DNA from: Halomonas halocynthiae DSM 14573
Lineage (GTDB): Bacteria > Pseudomonadota > Gammaproteobacteria > Pseudomonadales > Halomonadaceae
Length of the DNA stretch: 64,000 nucleotides
Assembly: GCF_000425725.1 (NCBI RefSeq)
Contig: NZ_AUDZ01000018.1
Span: 1-64,000 of the forward strand
Reading direction: 5' to 3'
Part shown: one piece after another, positions 20,526 to 31,688 of the stretch
Layout: each line of letters opens with the position of its first letter
Numbering within the stretch: the first letter of the stretch is position 1
Notes under the pieces: generated by a model
Databases searched by the model: none
Seen by the model: the letters and a program-made list of their open reading frames with translations, nothing else
What the model was told of the DNA's origin: nothing
Position numbers and translations under genes: made by a program

Positions 20526-21443
20526 GTGAACCACCGTGGCGGCTTTTCGGGTTTTGATGATGACCTAGCGCTTGATGATGCGTCGTCATTTGATGGCTCT
20601 TCAGAACGTGATAGTTATGCAGAGTTTGATATCTATTCAGACTTGGATGCTTTTTCAGATCTTGACCTTCATGGTGATTCAGATCACGCCCCTGAAGAGC
20701 CCGAGCTGTTTTTGGACGTACCTTACGTACCCACTGATGAAAAAGTGGTGGCAGAGATTCTGGCGTTGGCGGGTGTCGGGCCAAAAGATGTGTTGTACGA
20801 CCTAGGTTCAGGCGATGGTCGAATTGTGGTGGCGGCGGCCAATCAGCGTAATGCTCGAGCCGTTGGTATTGACCTTGATCCGGTGAGAGTTGCCGATGCC
20901 ATGGAGTATGCTGGCCATACCGGTGTTGAGTATTTGGTCGATTTTATCGAAGGCAATATTTTCGCAGAAGATATCAGCGCCGCCAGTGTGGTGACGTTAT
21001 ACCTGCTGGATTCTGTCAATCTGGAGTTACGCGCTCAGTTACTGAATACGCTTCGCCCAGGCACACGTATTGTTTCTCATGCTTTTGACATGAGTGACTG
21101 GAAAGCTGATGAGCGACGCGCTTTCGCCGGCGCAACTCTATACAAATGGGTCGTGCCAGCAAATGTTGAGGGCTTCTGGGAATGGCAACGGCCTGATGGA
21201 AAGTCATACCGCATTGAGTTGAAGCAGGTGTATCAACATGTCACTGGGAAGGTGTGGCTGGATGGAAAAAAAGCTCACCTAGAGAGTGCCAGCCTCAGTG
21301 GCACTCGTCTTGGTCTTATGCTTAAAGAAAATGAAACGGCCCCGTTTGACTGCTTTACGCTGACTTTTTCAGACGCTTCGGCAGAAAGTCGAAGAGACGG
21401 CGGGGCGGCTCGCAGCGAATTGCTTTCTGTTGCCCTTGTGTGA
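20526..21443 (+). CDS. Class I SAM-dependent methyltransferase with acidic N-terminal tail
   Basis: 305 aa. The core resembles small protein-lysine-type class I methyltransferases: VPYVPTDEKVVAEILALAGV (~65-84), motif I YDLGSGDGRIVVAA (~91-104), GIDLDPVRV (motif II) and LYLLDSVNLELR (~157-168). The last ~100 residues form a further beta-rich region (WEWQRPDGKSYRIELKQVY) sometimes seen in these proteins. Residues ~10-60 are an unusual low-complexity Asp/Ser segment with about 19 acidic residues in 50. GTG 20526 has AGGG 5 nt upstream; TTG 20511 is the alternative. The target is unknown. It is convergent with cmoB. Confidence 0.82.
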   Translation: MNHRGGFSGFDDDLALDDASSFDGSSERDSYAEFDIYSDLDAFSDLDLHGDSDHAPEEPELFLDVPYVPTDEKVVAEILALAGVGPKDVLYDLGSGDGRIVVAAANQRNARAVGIDLDPVRVADAMEYAGHTGVEYLVDFIEGNIFAEDISAASVVTLYLLDSVNLELRAQLLNTLRPGTRIVSHAFDMSDWKADERRAFAGATLYKWVVPANVEGFWEWQRPDGKSYRIELKQVYQHVTGKVWLDGKKAHLESASLSGTRLGLMLKENETAPFDCFTLTFSDASAESRRDGGAARSELLSVALV

Positions 21444-21487
21444 TTCGTAGGTTGGCAGGTTGTTAGCTGCCATGTTGTGATCGTTGT

Positions 21488-22480
21488 TTAATGTGGGCGC
21501 TGTGCCATGATTACCGCGCGTCGCGGGGCAGGGTAGCCTTCGCGTGTTTTGGTTGGGTCGTCAGGGTCGAGAAAGTCGGCCAGCGATTGAAACGTCATCC
21601 ACTCGGTTGCGCGTTGCTCTTCCTGAGTTGTGACCGCTTCATCAACCACACGTACATTGCTGAAACCGCAACGTTCAAGCCATTGGCACAGGGCCGCGGA
21701 CGACGGCAGAAAATAGACGTTAGGCATGGCGGCGTAGCGCTCGCCGGGCAGCAGCACGGTGCGTTCGTCACCATCTACAACAAGCGTTTCCAACACCAAT
21801 TCTCCACCGGGGCGCAGGGTGGCCTTGAGTTGGTTTAGGTGCTCAAGTGGTGAAGGGCGATGATACAGCACGCCCATGGAAAACACCGTGTCGAAGTAGT
21901 TGAGATCATCTGGCACGTCTTCAATGCCTATCGGCAAGAACTGCACTGCGCCGCCATCGGCATCACCGATAAAGTGGCGCACCGCCTGATACTGCCAGTA
22001 GAAGCGCGGCGACGGGTCGATAACCAGCACAAAGCTCGCACCGGCACCAGCCATACGCCAACCGTGATAGCCATTGCCGCCGCCCACATCCAGCACGCGG
22101 CGGCCTTTCAGTGGTGAAAGATGAGGTGCTAGGCGTTGCCACTTCCAGTCAGAACGCCATTCTGTGTCGATGAATACATTGCCCAGTAAGTAAGGGCCTT
22201 TGCGCCATGGTGACAAGGCGCGCAACAGGTTGTGGCACTGGCGCTGACGGGAGTTATCCAGCACCAGCTCCACGCTTACGGTGCCTTGATCCAGTGTGAC
22301 CACGCGCTGTTCAGGAAGCGGTGGCAGCTTGGCGACAGCTTTTTCCCAAGAGGGTAGGTCGCCATGGCGTTCGCGATTCAGTCCGTGAGCCAACTGCTCG
22401 GGTAGCCGAGCCAGCCAGCGTTCTAGGCCGAGATCGAGCATTGCCTGATACAGCGGGCGCTGGTGCGCTGGCAGACTCAT
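21488..22480 (-). CDS. cmoB: tRNA U34 carboxymethyltransferase CmoB
   Basis: 330 aa, against 323 in E. coli. It transfers the carboxymethyl group of carboxy-SAM (made by CmoA) to 5-hydroxyuridine 34 of tRNAs, giving cmo5U. The Rossmann motif I is RRVLDVGGGNGYHGWRMAG, followed by VIDPSPRFYWQYQAV, both strongly CmoB-like. DTVFSMGVLYHRPSPLEHL is the downstream core segment. ATG 22480 overlaps the cmoA TGA as ATGA (4 bp), so translation is coupled; AGGAG is not needed and none is present. The open frame to 22690 only reads through cmoA. Confidence 0.96.
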   Translation of the reverse strand: MSLPAHQRPLYQAMLDLGLERWLARLPEQLAHGLNRERHGDLPSWEKAVAKLPPLPEQRVVTLDQGTVSVELVLDNSRQRQCHNLLRALSPWRKGPYLLGNVFIDTEWRSDWKWQRLAPHLSPLKGRRVLDVGGGNGYHGWRMAGAGASFVLVIDPSPRFYWQYQAVRHFIGDADGGAVQFLPIGIEDVPDDLNYFDTVFSMGVLYHRPSPLEHLNQLKATLRPGGELVLETLVVDGDERTVLLPGERYAAMPNVYFLPSSAALCQWLERCGFSNVRVVDEAVTTQEEQRATEWMTFQSLADFLDPDDPTKTREGYPAPRRAVIMAQRPH

Positions 22481-23223
22481 GCAGGCTCCTTGAAGGCGAT
22501 CATCGATGCGAAGTTGAGATACTGAAACCAAGTTAACGAGCGTGGAAATCCGACCCGAGCCAGACGTTGATGATGGGTGTCCAGGCTGTCGGGAACCATC
22601 ACGTTTTCCAGTGCGGTGCGTTTCTGACAGATTTCCAGGTCGCTGTAACCGTTGGCGCGCTTGAAGTCGTGATAGCGCTCTACCAACCACGCATTGTCTT
22701 GTTCATCAGCGTCAACGATCTTTTCTGACAGGACTAATACGCCGCCTGTAGAGAGCGCGTTAAATGCTTGCTTAAGCACCTGGTCGCGTTCGTCTGGGTC
22801 GAGAAATTGTAGGGTGAAATTAATAACAATCATATCCGCCGCAGGAAAGACCAGTTGACGCAGATCGCCCTGTTCGACACGCATATTGTGATCGGGGTAT
22901 TCCTCGCTTAGCGTGTGACGAGCACGTTCAACCATGGCGGGCGAGAGGTCGATTCCTACGTAGCAAAACGCATCGACAGGCAGCTGGCTGGCCAGTGCTA
23001 AGCCACTGGCACCTAATGAGCAGCCTAAGTCCAGGACTAGACCTCCGTGGCGCAAGTGGCGGCGGGCTAAAGGCCCCAGCATGGCTAGAATCTGTCCGTA
23101 ACCGGGCACTGAACGGCGGATCATGTCTGGGAAGCAAGCGACGACGCGTTCGTCAAACGAAAAGCGCGCCACCTTATCCAAGGGTGTCGAAAAGATAGCG
23201 TCGCGGTAAGATGCATCACTCAT
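22477..23223 (-). CDS. cmoA: Carboxy-S-adenosylmethionine synthase CmoA
   Basis: 248 aa, against 247 in E. coli. It converts SAM plus prephenate to carboxy-SAM and phenylpyruvate, feeding CmoB. The N-terminus DAIFSTPLDKVARFSFDERVV and the motif LVLDLGCSLGASGLAL (~61-76) match the family, as do INFTLQFLDPDERDQVL and CQKRTALENVMVPDSLDTH. It is the first gene of the cmoAB pair. Ribosome binding upstream of ATG 23223 is weak. It is divergent from pgi with ~145 bp between starts. Confidence 0.96.
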   Translation of the reverse strand: MSDASYRDAIFSTPLDKVARFSFDERVVACFPDMIRRSVPGYGQILAMLGPLARRHLRHGGLVLDLGCSLGASGLALASQLPVDAFCYVGIDLSPAMVERARHTLSEEYPDHNMRVEQGDLRQLVFPAADMIVINFTLQFLDPDERDQVLKQAFNALSTGGVLVLSEKIVDADEQDNAWLVERYHDFKRANGYSDLEICQKRTALENVMVPDSLDTHHQRLARVGFPRSLTWFQYLNFASMIAFKEPA

Positions 23224-23368
23224 GGGCTAGCTCGGCGGGTTGAGCAGAAAGGCCGGCATTATACGCCCCGTGGGATTTTGCTGCACGGCTCACTCGTTAG
23301 TAGATGATGAGGTAGAGTTCGTGAGTTATGCCATGACCGAATTGCCACTCGAATTTTCAGGAGACACC

Positions 23369-25153
23369 ATGACGCAAGCCGCCGCTGATCAGGTAGGTAA
23401 CCAGGCCGTTAACCATCGGCCTGCCTGGCGTGATCTGACGGCGCATGCCACGCGTATGGGAAAGTGCCATCTGCGCGAATTGTTTGCCGAAGATGAGCAA
23501 CGTTTTACACGGTTTTCCCGCCAGGCCTGCGGATTGACGTTGGATCTTTCCAAGCAGCGTTGGAATGATGAAACTCTGGACTTACTGTTGGCATTGGCTG
23601 AGGAGGCTGGCGTTGAAAGCGCCATTCAGGGGCTACTGGGTGGTGAGGTTGTTAATTGCAGTGAGCAGCGCCCAGCGCTGCATACGGCGTTACGCTTGCC
23701 TCGTCAGGCAAGTCTGGTGGTCGAGGGTAAAGAGCTGGTGCCATCGGTGCATAAAACCCTTGAGCGCATGGATGATATGGTGGCTCGCTTTCATTCTGGG
23801 CAGTGGCGCGGGGCAACAGGCAAGCCGATCAAGGATGTGGTCAATCTTGGTGTCGGAGGCTCGGACTTAGGACCTCTGATGACTACCCGCGCGCTGTCGG
23901 ATTTTCACCCGAAGGACGTGCGCCGAATCAAGGTTCACTTTGCATCAACAATGGATGGCTCGCAGCTGGCGGATTATCTCGTACAGCTCGATCCTGAAAC
24001 TACGCTCTTTGTGTTGTCGTCAAAATCGTTTACCACCATTGATACACTGTCTAACGCACGCACTGCGCTTGAGTGGCTGGTGTCTCGGCTTAAGCGTCGC
24101 TCCGCCGAGGTGGATGAGCATAATGATGCGCGAGCGGAGGAGTCATTGATTCTGCGCCAGCATTTTATTGGCGTTTCGTCTCGGCCCGACAGGATGAGCG
24201 AGTGGGGGATTGCCACAGCGCACCAGCTGGAGTTCTGGGAGTGGGTTGGCGGGCGCTACTCGTTATGGGGGGCCATTGGCCTGCCCGTGGCGCTGGTTGT
24301 CGGCATGGAAAACTTCCGCGCTATGTTGGCCGGAGCTCATGCCATGGACCGTCACTTTAGCGAAACGCCGCTTAAGGATAATCTGCCGGTCTTATTGGCG
24401 TTGGCGGGTATTTGGAACGTTAATTTTTTGGATATTCGCGCTCACTCCATTCTGCCTTATGACGGCCGGTTGGAATATTTTGCCGCGTATCTGGAACAGC
24501 TGGAAATGGAGTCTAACGGCAAGTCAGTGACCCATGGTGGCGAGCGGGTAGGCTACTCTACCTGCCCGGTTCTTTGGGGGCAGTTAGGGCCTAATGCACA
24601 GCACGCGTTTTATCAGCTATTGCACCAAGGCACTCAGCCAGTGGTGTGTGATTTCATCGCTCCGCGGGTACGTTACGATGACGTGGCTGACCCAGGTACT
24701 CGTCGGCACCTGATGGCCCAGCACCGCCTGACACTTGCCAACTGTTTTGCTCAGTCGCGGGCGCTGATGCTGGGGGATGCCGCCCTGGGTGAAGCGAATG
24801 GTAAGTCGCAGTGGCATGGCGAGCAGCAGGCAGCCGGAGATGCCGCTGAGCAACCTCTGCCGCCTCAGCACAAACAGTACGCGGGTAACCAGCCATCTAG
24901 CACCATTCTTCTGGATCGATTGACCCCGTTCAGTTTAGGGGCGCTGATTGCGCTTTATGAGCATAAGGTATTTGTTCAGGCCACCATTTGGGACATCAAC
25001 CCCTTTGACCAATGGGGCGTGGAGCTAGGTAAGGTGTTGGCTGGTGAAACTCAGCGTATGCTGGAAAAGCATCAGTCACTGCAGGGCACTGATGGGTCAA
25101 CGCAGGGCCTGATCAAAGCCGTATGGGCTGGTGAAGCTGAGCGTGATGCATGA
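23369..25153 (+). CDS. pgi: Glucose-6-phosphate isomerase
   Basis: 594 aa, longer than E. coli Pgi (549); extra length lies in a surface insertion (~240-265) and the C-terminal quarter. It interconverts glucose-6-P and fructose-6-P. Signatures: NLGVGGSDLGPLMTT (~158-172), the catalytic Glu in LEQLEMESNGKSV, the active-site His in PNAQHAFYQLLHQGTQPV, and the C-terminal Lys in ALYEHKVFVQATIW. ATG 23369 has AGGAG 5 nt upstream; the frame is open from 23240 but without support. A short Ala/Glu/Gln-rich stretch (~478-502) replaces the E. coli helix before the GNxPSxxILL segment. Probably monocistronic. Confidence 0.96.
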   Translation: MTQAAADQVGNQAVNHRPAWRDLTAHATRMGKCHLRELFAEDEQRFTRFSRQACGLTLDLSKQRWNDETLDLLLALAEEAGVESAIQGLLGGEVVNCSEQRPALHTALRLPRQASLVVEGKELVPSVHKTLERMDDMVARFHSGQWRGATGKPIKDVVNLGVGGSDLGPLMTTRALSDFHPKDVRRIKVHFASTMDGSQLADYLVQLDPETTLFVLSSKSFTTIDTLSNARTALEWLVSRLKRRSAEVDEHNDARAEESLILRQHFIGVSSRPDRMSEWGIATAHQLEFWEWVGGRYSLWGAIGLPVALVVGMENFRAMLAGAHAMDRHFSETPLKDNLPVLLALAGIWNVNFLDIRAHSILPYDGRLEYFAAYLEQLEMESNGKSVTHGGERVGYSTCPVLWGQLGPNAQHAFYQLLHQGTQPVVCDFIAPRVRYDDVADPGTRRHLMAQHRLTLANCFAQSRALMLGDAALGEANGKSQWHGEQQAAGDAAEQPLPPQHKQYAGNQPSSTILLDRLTPFSLGALIALYEHKVFVQATIWDINPFDQWGVELGKVLAGETQRMLEKHQSLQGTDGSTQGLIKAVWAGEAERDA

Positions 25154-25183
25154 GGCTGAAGAGCGAAGGCAATGGTTAAGGTT

Positions 25184-25199
25184 CTGTTCATTTGTACAG
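25184..25199. promoter_or_regulatory. Possible LexA-type box upstream of yqiA-parE
   Basis: CTGT-N8-ACAG (25184-25199) is followed by TA, matching the core of the gammaproteobacterial SOS box, and lies 35 bp before yqiA. The middle eight bases lack the alternating AT of a strong box. A perfect CTGT-N8-ACAG is expected about once by chance in a window this size, so this is weak. Confidence 0.25.
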
Positions 25200-25234
25200 T
25201 ATTTATGTAAAGTGCTTAGCTTAGGGTAATGACG

Positions 25235-25888
25235 ATGCCGAATGTTTCTGCCTCTTCAGCTGCTTCTAGCTGCTTAGCCAGTGGTGTGCTGTATTTACAT
25301 GGCTTTAATAGTGGCAGTGCTTCATGGAAAGCCGCATTGGTGCGAGAGGCCTGTGCCGTGCTTGGTTTGCCGTGTGAAGTCCCCGATTTGCCCCCTGACC
25401 CCGAGCAGGCCATTGCGGTGGCTGAGTCATATCGGCAGCGGCTTGGCCCTTGCCCTTTAGTGGTGGGTAGCTCGATGGGTGGTTTTATTGCCACGCTGCT
25501 TGCTGAGCGTCATGGGTTGCGAGCAGTGTTAATCAATCCAGCCGTTGCACCAGCACGGCTAGTGGCTAAATGGTTGGGCGAGGTGTTTACCAATCCTTAC
25601 AGTGGCGAGCAGTTTAGCGTGACAGCCAGTCAGGGTGAGTATCTTGCAAAAGTGACACCAGGGCAGGTTGATCCCGCACGCTATCGCTTGCTGCTATGCA
25701 CCGCTGATGAGCGGCTAGACAGCCAAGACGCTTTTCGCCTATACCGTGGCGCGAGTACTATTCTGCACCCGGGCGGAGATCATAACTTTTCGATGCTGCA
25801 CCGATATTTACCGGCAGTGCTGGCCTGGGGAGGGCACCATCTGGCCGCTGATGCCGTAGCGCCTCCGCCACCTCAGCCTTCTTGTTAG
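25235..25888 (+). CDS. yqiA: YqiA-type alpha/beta-fold hydrolase
   Basis: 217 aa. YqiA is a small esterase with palmitoyl-CoA/p-nitrophenyl ester activity whose gene normally precedes parE, as here. The N-terminal strand VLYLHGFNSGSASWKA carries the oxyanion-side HGFNS, the nucleophile elbow is GSSMGGFIA (~78-86), and the catalytic His is in HPGGDHNF near the C-terminus. AGGG at 25223-25226 is 8 nt from ATG 25235; ATG 25229 is an alternative two codons earlier. The proline-rich C-terminal tail is extra. cpdA, which often accompanies yqiA-parE, is absent. Confidence 0.9.
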   Translation: MPNVSASSAASSCLASGVLYLHGFNSGSASWKAALVREACAVLGLPCEVPDLPPDPEQAIAVAESYRQRLGPCPLVVGSSMGGFIATLLAERHGLRAVLINPAVAPARLVAKWLGEVFTNPYSGEQFSVTASQGEYLAKVTPGQVDPARYRLLLCTADERLDSQDAFRLYRGASTILHPGGDHNFSMLHRYLPAVLAWGGHHLAADAVAPPPPQPSC

Positions 25889-25910
25889 ACTCAAGGCCCT
25901 CATCTTTGTC

Positions 25911-25985
25911 GTGACAATGTACGCCATGACAATGTTCACCATGACGATATTCGCTATGTTGAAGTTTGCTATGACTATGAAGGAG
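25911..25985 (+). repeat. Five tandem 15-bp repeats between yqiA and parE
   Basis: Five back-to-back 15-bp units occupy 25911-25985, starting gtgacaatgtacgcc and atgacaatgttcacc and decaying to atgactatgaaggag. Because 15 is a multiple of three, all units share one open frame (25911-25988, 25 codons then TGA) with the pentapeptide theme M-T-(M/I)-(F/Y)-(A/T). No Shine-Dalgarno site precedes the GTG. The last unit supplies an AAGGAG (25980-25985) positioned 9 nt before the next ATG. The minus strand of the same stretch reads His/Gly-rich in one frame, which is probably incidental. Confidence 0.85.
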
Positions 25986-25994
25986 TGACGTCCC

Positions 25995-27901
<1,907 letters not shown>

Positions 27902-27956
27902 GCGTTTTGCTGCCTTTATCAGCCATTTTTCAGCGAACATATAGGGCTTTGACTTC

Positions 27957-30212
27957 ATGAGCATGGATATCCAAGTTGCGGAGGGCGGCATCGAGCGCCT
28001 GTCCTTGCGTGAATATACCGAGAAGGCGTACCTCGACTACTCGATGTACGTCATCCTCGATCGTGCCTTGCCGCATATCGGCGACGGCCTTAAGCCGGTT
28101 CAGCGGCGAATTGTTTACGCCATGCGTGAGCTGGCGCTTAACGCTAATGCCAAATACAAAAAATCAGCACGCACAGTCGGTGATGTGCTGGGCAAGTTTC
28201 ACCCCCATGGCGATAGCGCGTGCTATGAAGCCATGGTGTTGCTGGCTCAGCCTTTTTCCTACCGTTATCCGCTGGTTGATGGGCAAGGAAACTGGGGTAG
28301 CCCGGATGACCCCAAGTCGTTTGCTGCCATGCGTTATACCGAGTCGCGGTTGTCGAAATTTTCGGAGGTGTTGCTGGGAGAGCTGGGGCAGGGCACGGTG
28401 GACTGGACACCTAACTTCGACGGGACCATGCAAGAACCCGTTGTGCTACCGGCGCGTTTGCCTCATGTGCTGCTCAATGGTGGCTCGGGGATTGCGGTGG
28501 GCATGGCGACTGATATTCCCCCGCATAATGTGCACGAAGTTGTATCAGCGACCTGTCATTTACTGCGTCATCCTGACGCCACCACTGCTGATCTGATCAA
28601 GTTTGTGCCAGCGCCGGACTTCCCGACCGATGCCGAAATCATCACCCCCAGGGCTGACTTAAAAAAGCTCTACGAGAGTGGCCGTGGCTCGGTCAAGATG
28701 CGCGCGCGTTACGTTTTGGAAGATGGCAATGTCATCGTTACTGCGGTGCCCTACCAAGTGAGTGGTGCCAAGGTGCTGGAACAGATTGCCGCGCAAATGC
28801 AGGCCAAGAAACTGCCGATGGTGGCTGACCTGCGCGACGAGTCGACTCATGAAGAGCCGACGCGGCTGGTGATTGAACCGCGCTCCAACCGAGTCGACAT
28901 CGACGCGTTGATGGCACACCTGTTTGCCACAACGGATCTGGAAAAGAATGCCCGGGTTAACATGAACGTGATCGGTCTGGATGGTCGGCCACGAGTGATG
29001 TCACTTGCGGTTATGCTGGCTGAATGGCTGGCATTTCGCCGTGCTACGGTGCGCCGACGGCTGGAACATCGGTTGGGCAAAGTGCGCGACCGTTTGCATA
29101 TTCTTGACGGGTTGCTGGCGGCTTTTCTAAACATTGACGAAGTGATCCGCATCATTCGTGAAGAGGATGAGGCGAAGTCTGCATTAATACAGGCTTTTGC
29201 GCTCAGTGAACGCCAGGCCGAAGCCATTCTTGAGTTGCGCTTGCGACACTTAGCCAAGCTTGAAGAAATGAAAATTCGCAGCGAACAGGATGAACTTGCC
29301 GTTGAGCGTGATCGGCTTGAAGCCCTGTTAGGTAATAATGCGGCACTCACTGACTTGCTTGAAAAAGAGCTTAAAGCCGCTGCAGAAGAGCATGGCGACA
29401 TGAGGCGCTCGCCACTGGTTGAGCGTGAAGAAGCCCGTGCACTGTCGGAGGTTGAGCTGGTTGGCGCTGACCCGATTACCGTAGTGCTGTCAGAGAAAGG
29501 CTGGATTCGCGCAGCTAAAGGGCATGAAATCGACCCAGAAGGGCTTGCTTTTAAGTCAGGCGATCGCTTTTCGTTGTTCGGCCGAGGCAAAACAAATCAG
29601 CCATTAGTGCTGCTGGATGACACGGGCCGCGCTTATACGTTGGTCGCGCACAACCTGCCCAGCGCCCGCAGCCAAGGTGAGCCAGTTACTGGGCGGGCTA
29701 ACGTAGCCGCTGGAGCCTTAATAACAGGGTTAATGCTGGCACCGCCAACCACGCGCTATTTGCTCGCTTCTGATGGTGGCTATGGCTTTGTTGCCCAGCT
29801 TGAGTCGCTGATAGGCAGAAGCAAGTCGGGCAAAGCGGCGCTTAGTGTGCCCAAGGGTTGCAGTGTGATGCCACCTCTCGTCGTGCCTGACGGTGAAAAT
29901 ATTAGCGTGGCAGTGGTCTCGAATGAAGGTCGCTTATTGGTGTTCCCGCTCGATCAGTTGCCTGATATGGCGCGTGGCAAGGGAAATAAAATGATCGACA
30001 TTCCTTCGGCGCGCGCGGCTCGCCGTGAAGAATTTGTGCGAGGGCTTGTGTTGTTGGCGCCTGAGCAAGGGCTGGTGGTGCATTCTGGAAAGCGTAAGCT
30101 GACCCTTAAATCCACCGATCTTGAATATTATCGCGGTGACCGCAGCCGGCGTGGTAGCAAGCTGCCGCGTGGCCTTCAGCGTGTTGATCGATTGACAGTG
30201 GACGGGGAATAA
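27957..30212 (+). CDS. parC: DNA topoisomerase IV subunit A
   Basis: 751 aa, against 752 in E. coli. It cleaves and rejoins DNA through a tyrosine, Y127 in [11 protein letters not shown] (E. coli Y120). The quinolone-determining region reads [15 protein letters not shown], with the Ser and Glu equivalent to E. coli S80 and E84 intact, so no classical resistance substitution is present. A coiled-coil region with [22 protein letters not shown] (the GyrA/ParC C-gate segment) lies mid-protein and a beta-pinwheel-type C-terminal domain follows. It is expressed with parE; serB starts 2 bp after the stop. Confidence 0.97.
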   Translation: MSMDIQVAEGGIERLSLREYTEKAYLDYSMYVILDRALPHIGDGLKPVQRRIVYAMRELALNANAKYKKSARTVGDVLGKFHPHGDSACYEAMVLLAQPFSYRYPLVDGQGNWGSPDDPKSFAAMRYTESRLSKFSEVLLGELGQGTVDWTPNFDGTMQEPVVLPARLPHVLLNGGSGIAVGMATDIPPHNVHEVVSATCHLLRHPDATTADLIKFVPAPDFPTDAEIITPRADLKKLYESGRGSVKMRARYVLEDGNVIVTAVPYQVSGAKVLEQIAAQMQAKKLPMVADLRDESTHEEPTRLVIEPRSNRVDIDALMAHLFATTDLEKNARVNMNVIGLDGRPRVMSLAVMLAEWLAFRRATVRRRLEHRLGKVRDRLHILDGLLAAFLNIDEVIRIIREEDEAKSALIQAFALSERQAEAILELRLRHLAKLEEMKIRSEQDELAVERDRLEALLGNNAALTDLLEKELKAAAEEHGDMRRSPLVEREEARALSEVELVGADPITVVLSEKGWIRAAKGHEIDPEGLAFKSGDRFSLFGRGKTNQPLVLLDDTGRAYTLVAHNLPSARSQGEPVTGRANVAAGALITGLMLAPPTTRYLLASDGGYGFVAQLESLIGRSKSGKAALSVPKGCSVMPPLVVPDGENISVAVVSNEGRLLVFPLDQLPDMARGKGNKMIDIPSARAARREEFVRGLVLLAPEQGLVVHSGKRKLTLKSTDLEYYRGDRSRRGSKLPRGLQRVDRLTVDGE

Positions 30213-30214
30213 GC

Positions 30215-31195
30215 ATGGAACACCAACGAAAGGTTCGCGCAAGCGACGTAACTGCGCCAAGCCAGTCGCGCTTGATTATGAGCCTGATGGCACCGTCTTT
30301 GCCTGCTGACATCCTTACACAGGTTGAGGCGCTGGCAGCGGATTTGGGCCTGACTGTTGAGCGCGCTCAGCCATTCTCGACTAACGAGTCGTTGCCTGGT
30401 GATATGTCGCCGCATGGTAGCTGTGTCGAATGCTGGCTGCACGGTGAGGGCGTGGCGCTTGCCGCAGTGCGTGAGAGTGCGCAGACACTGGGAGCGGCTC
30501 TTGGTATTGATATCGTGGTGCAGGACGACACGGCGTGGCGCTGCCAACGCCGGTTGGCATGTTTTGATATGGACTCAACGCTGATTCAAGCAGAGGTGAT
30601 TGACGAGCTGGCTCGCCGCCACGGGGTGTATGACGACGTGTCCGCGGTTACCGAGCGAGCCATGCGCGGTGAACTGGATTTCAAGCAGAGCTTTCGTGAA
30701 CGCATGAGCAAGCTCAATGGGCTGGATGAGTCGGTGCTGGCTGAAATTGCGGAGGCGTTGCCGCTGATGGATGGTTTAGAGCGGCTGATGTATCACCTTA
30801 AGCGGCAGGGCTACCGCACGGCAATTCTGTCTGGTGGGTTTACCTATTTTGCGCACTATTTGCAGGAACGGTTGGGCTTCGATGAGGTGCATGCCAATGA
30901 GCTGGTGATTGAAAATGGCAAGGTGACGGGGGACGTGCGCGAACCGATTGTCGACGCTGACCGTAAGGCACTGTTACTGCGAGACATTGCCACGCGCGAA
31001 GGGATTAGTATGGAACAGACGATTGCCGTGGGCGACGGGGCTAATGATTTGAAAATGCTAGCGGCAGCGGGGCTTGGCGTGGCCTTTCATGCCAAGCCTA
31101 AGGTGCGTGAAGAGGCGCGTCACGCCATTTCGACGCTAGGGCTGGATGCGCTGCTCTATTTGATTGACTGTCCTGAGTTGGGTTTGGAGAGGTGA
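30215..31195 (+). CDS. serB: Phosphoserine phosphatase SerB
   Basis: 326 aa, against 322 in E. coli. It removes phosphate from L-phosphoserine in the last step of serine synthesis. HAD motifs: ACFDMDSTLI (~119-128, nucleophile Asp and acid/base Asp), LSGGFTYF (motif II Ser), and AVGDGANDLKML (motif IV). The N-terminal ~110 residues form a regulatory ACT-like region, weakly conserved. ATG 30215 follows the parC stop by 2 bp with GGGGAA upstream, so it is probably the third gene of parE-parC-serB. Confidence 0.95.
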   Translation: MEHQRKVRASDVTAPSQSRLIMSLMAPSLPADILTQVEALAADLGLTVERAQPFSTNESLPGDMSPHGSCVECWLHGEGVALAAVRESAQTLGAALGIDIVVQDDTAWRCQRRLACFDMDSTLIQAEVIDELARRHGVYDDVSAVTERAMRGELDFKQSFRERMSKLNGLDESVLAEIAEALPLMDGLERLMYHLKRQGYRTAILSGGFTYFAHYLQERLGFDEVHANELVIENGKVTGDVREPIVDADRKALLLRDIATREGISMEQTIAVGDGANDLKMLAAAGLGVAFHAKPKVREEARHAISTLGLDALLYLIDCPELGLER

Positions 31196-31300
31196 TTGAG
31201 CGTCGGGACGCTGCGTGGGCTGGTGGAACGATTTCACTGGCCCTCGGCAACGAGTCGCGGTAGCGTGATGGGAGTTATTCGACACAACAAAGGAGTCGAT

Positions 31301-31558
31301 ATGCCTCAGCCATTTTTTACCCCTCAACTGCTGGCCGAGCTTAAAGTGCTTGGTCTTTTCAACTCGGCATCTCAGCAAGAAGGCATTAAAGTACACTCTA
31401 GCGCTGATCAGGAGCTTGTTGAAGCGACAGGCCGACTGTATGACAAGGGGTTAATCACTCAGTCAGATGGAGGCTACCTCACGACGTTGGGCCAGGATGC
31501 GGCTGAACATGCGCGGGATTTGGCGCAGCTGCTTGATGGCCGTGAGCTTACGACTTAG
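31301..31558 (+). CDS. TIGR02647 family protein
   Basis: 85 aa. The conserved pattern TPQLLAELKVLGLFNSASQQEGIKVH (~7-32) followed by LYDKGLITQSDGGYLTTLGQDAAEHA (~47-72) matches TIGR02647, a short family of unknown function common in Pseudomonas, Halomonas and Marinobacter. It is predicted helical, with a winged-helix-like GLIT...GGYLT hairpin, so a DNA-binding-like fold is possible but unproved. ATG 31301 has AAGGAG 5-6 nt upstream; the frame open from 31196 lacks a ribosome site. It lies 105 bp after serB. Confidence 0.82.
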   Translation: MPQPFFTPQLLAELKVLGLFNSASQQEGIKVHSSADQELVEATGRLYDKGLITQSDGGYLTTLGQDAAEHARDLAQLLDGRELTT

Positions 31559-31596
31559 TCAGCAGGGGGGGGCACGCTCAACAGTTTTTTTAATAG

Positions 31597-31625
31597 TTGA
31601 CAAGCCCGGTGACACCTGATTATCT
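31597..31625 (+). promoter_or_regulatory. Candidate leuA promoter
   Basis: A perfect -35 TTGACA (31597-31602) is followed after 17 bp by TTATCT (31620-31625); with 18-bp spacing TATCTA is read instead. The -10 is poor but the -35 is exact. The predicted start falls at 31632-31633, the A of the leader-peptide ATG, which would make the leader peptide essentially leaderless. An additional promoter upstream is not excluded. Confidence 0.5.
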
Positions 31626-31631
31626 AGAGCC

Positions 31632-31688
31632 ATGAACATGACATCTTACAACCTCACTCTCGACCTACGACTATCGGCGCGCAACTAA
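31632..31688 (+). CDS. Leucine-rich leader peptide of leuA
   Basis: 18-codon ORF, MNMTSYNLTLDLRLSARN then TAA. Four leucine codons (two CTC, two CTA) fall within seven consecutive codons (31653-31673), directly before an attenuator-type hairpin. This is the classical design of an amino-acid attenuator that senses charged tRNA-Leu, placed upstream of the first enzyme of leucine synthesis. There is no convincing Shine-Dalgarno site. A second in-frame ATG lies at 31638. The peptide itself is not expected to have a function. Confidence 0.72.
   Translation: MNMTSYNLTLDLRLSARN

Noticed and set aside
28847-29590. 247-codon minus-strand frame opposite parC, rich in Ser and Arg
   Set aside because: It is an antisense shadow of the highly conserved parC coding region, has no ribosome site, and its composition reflects the complement of GC3-biased codons.
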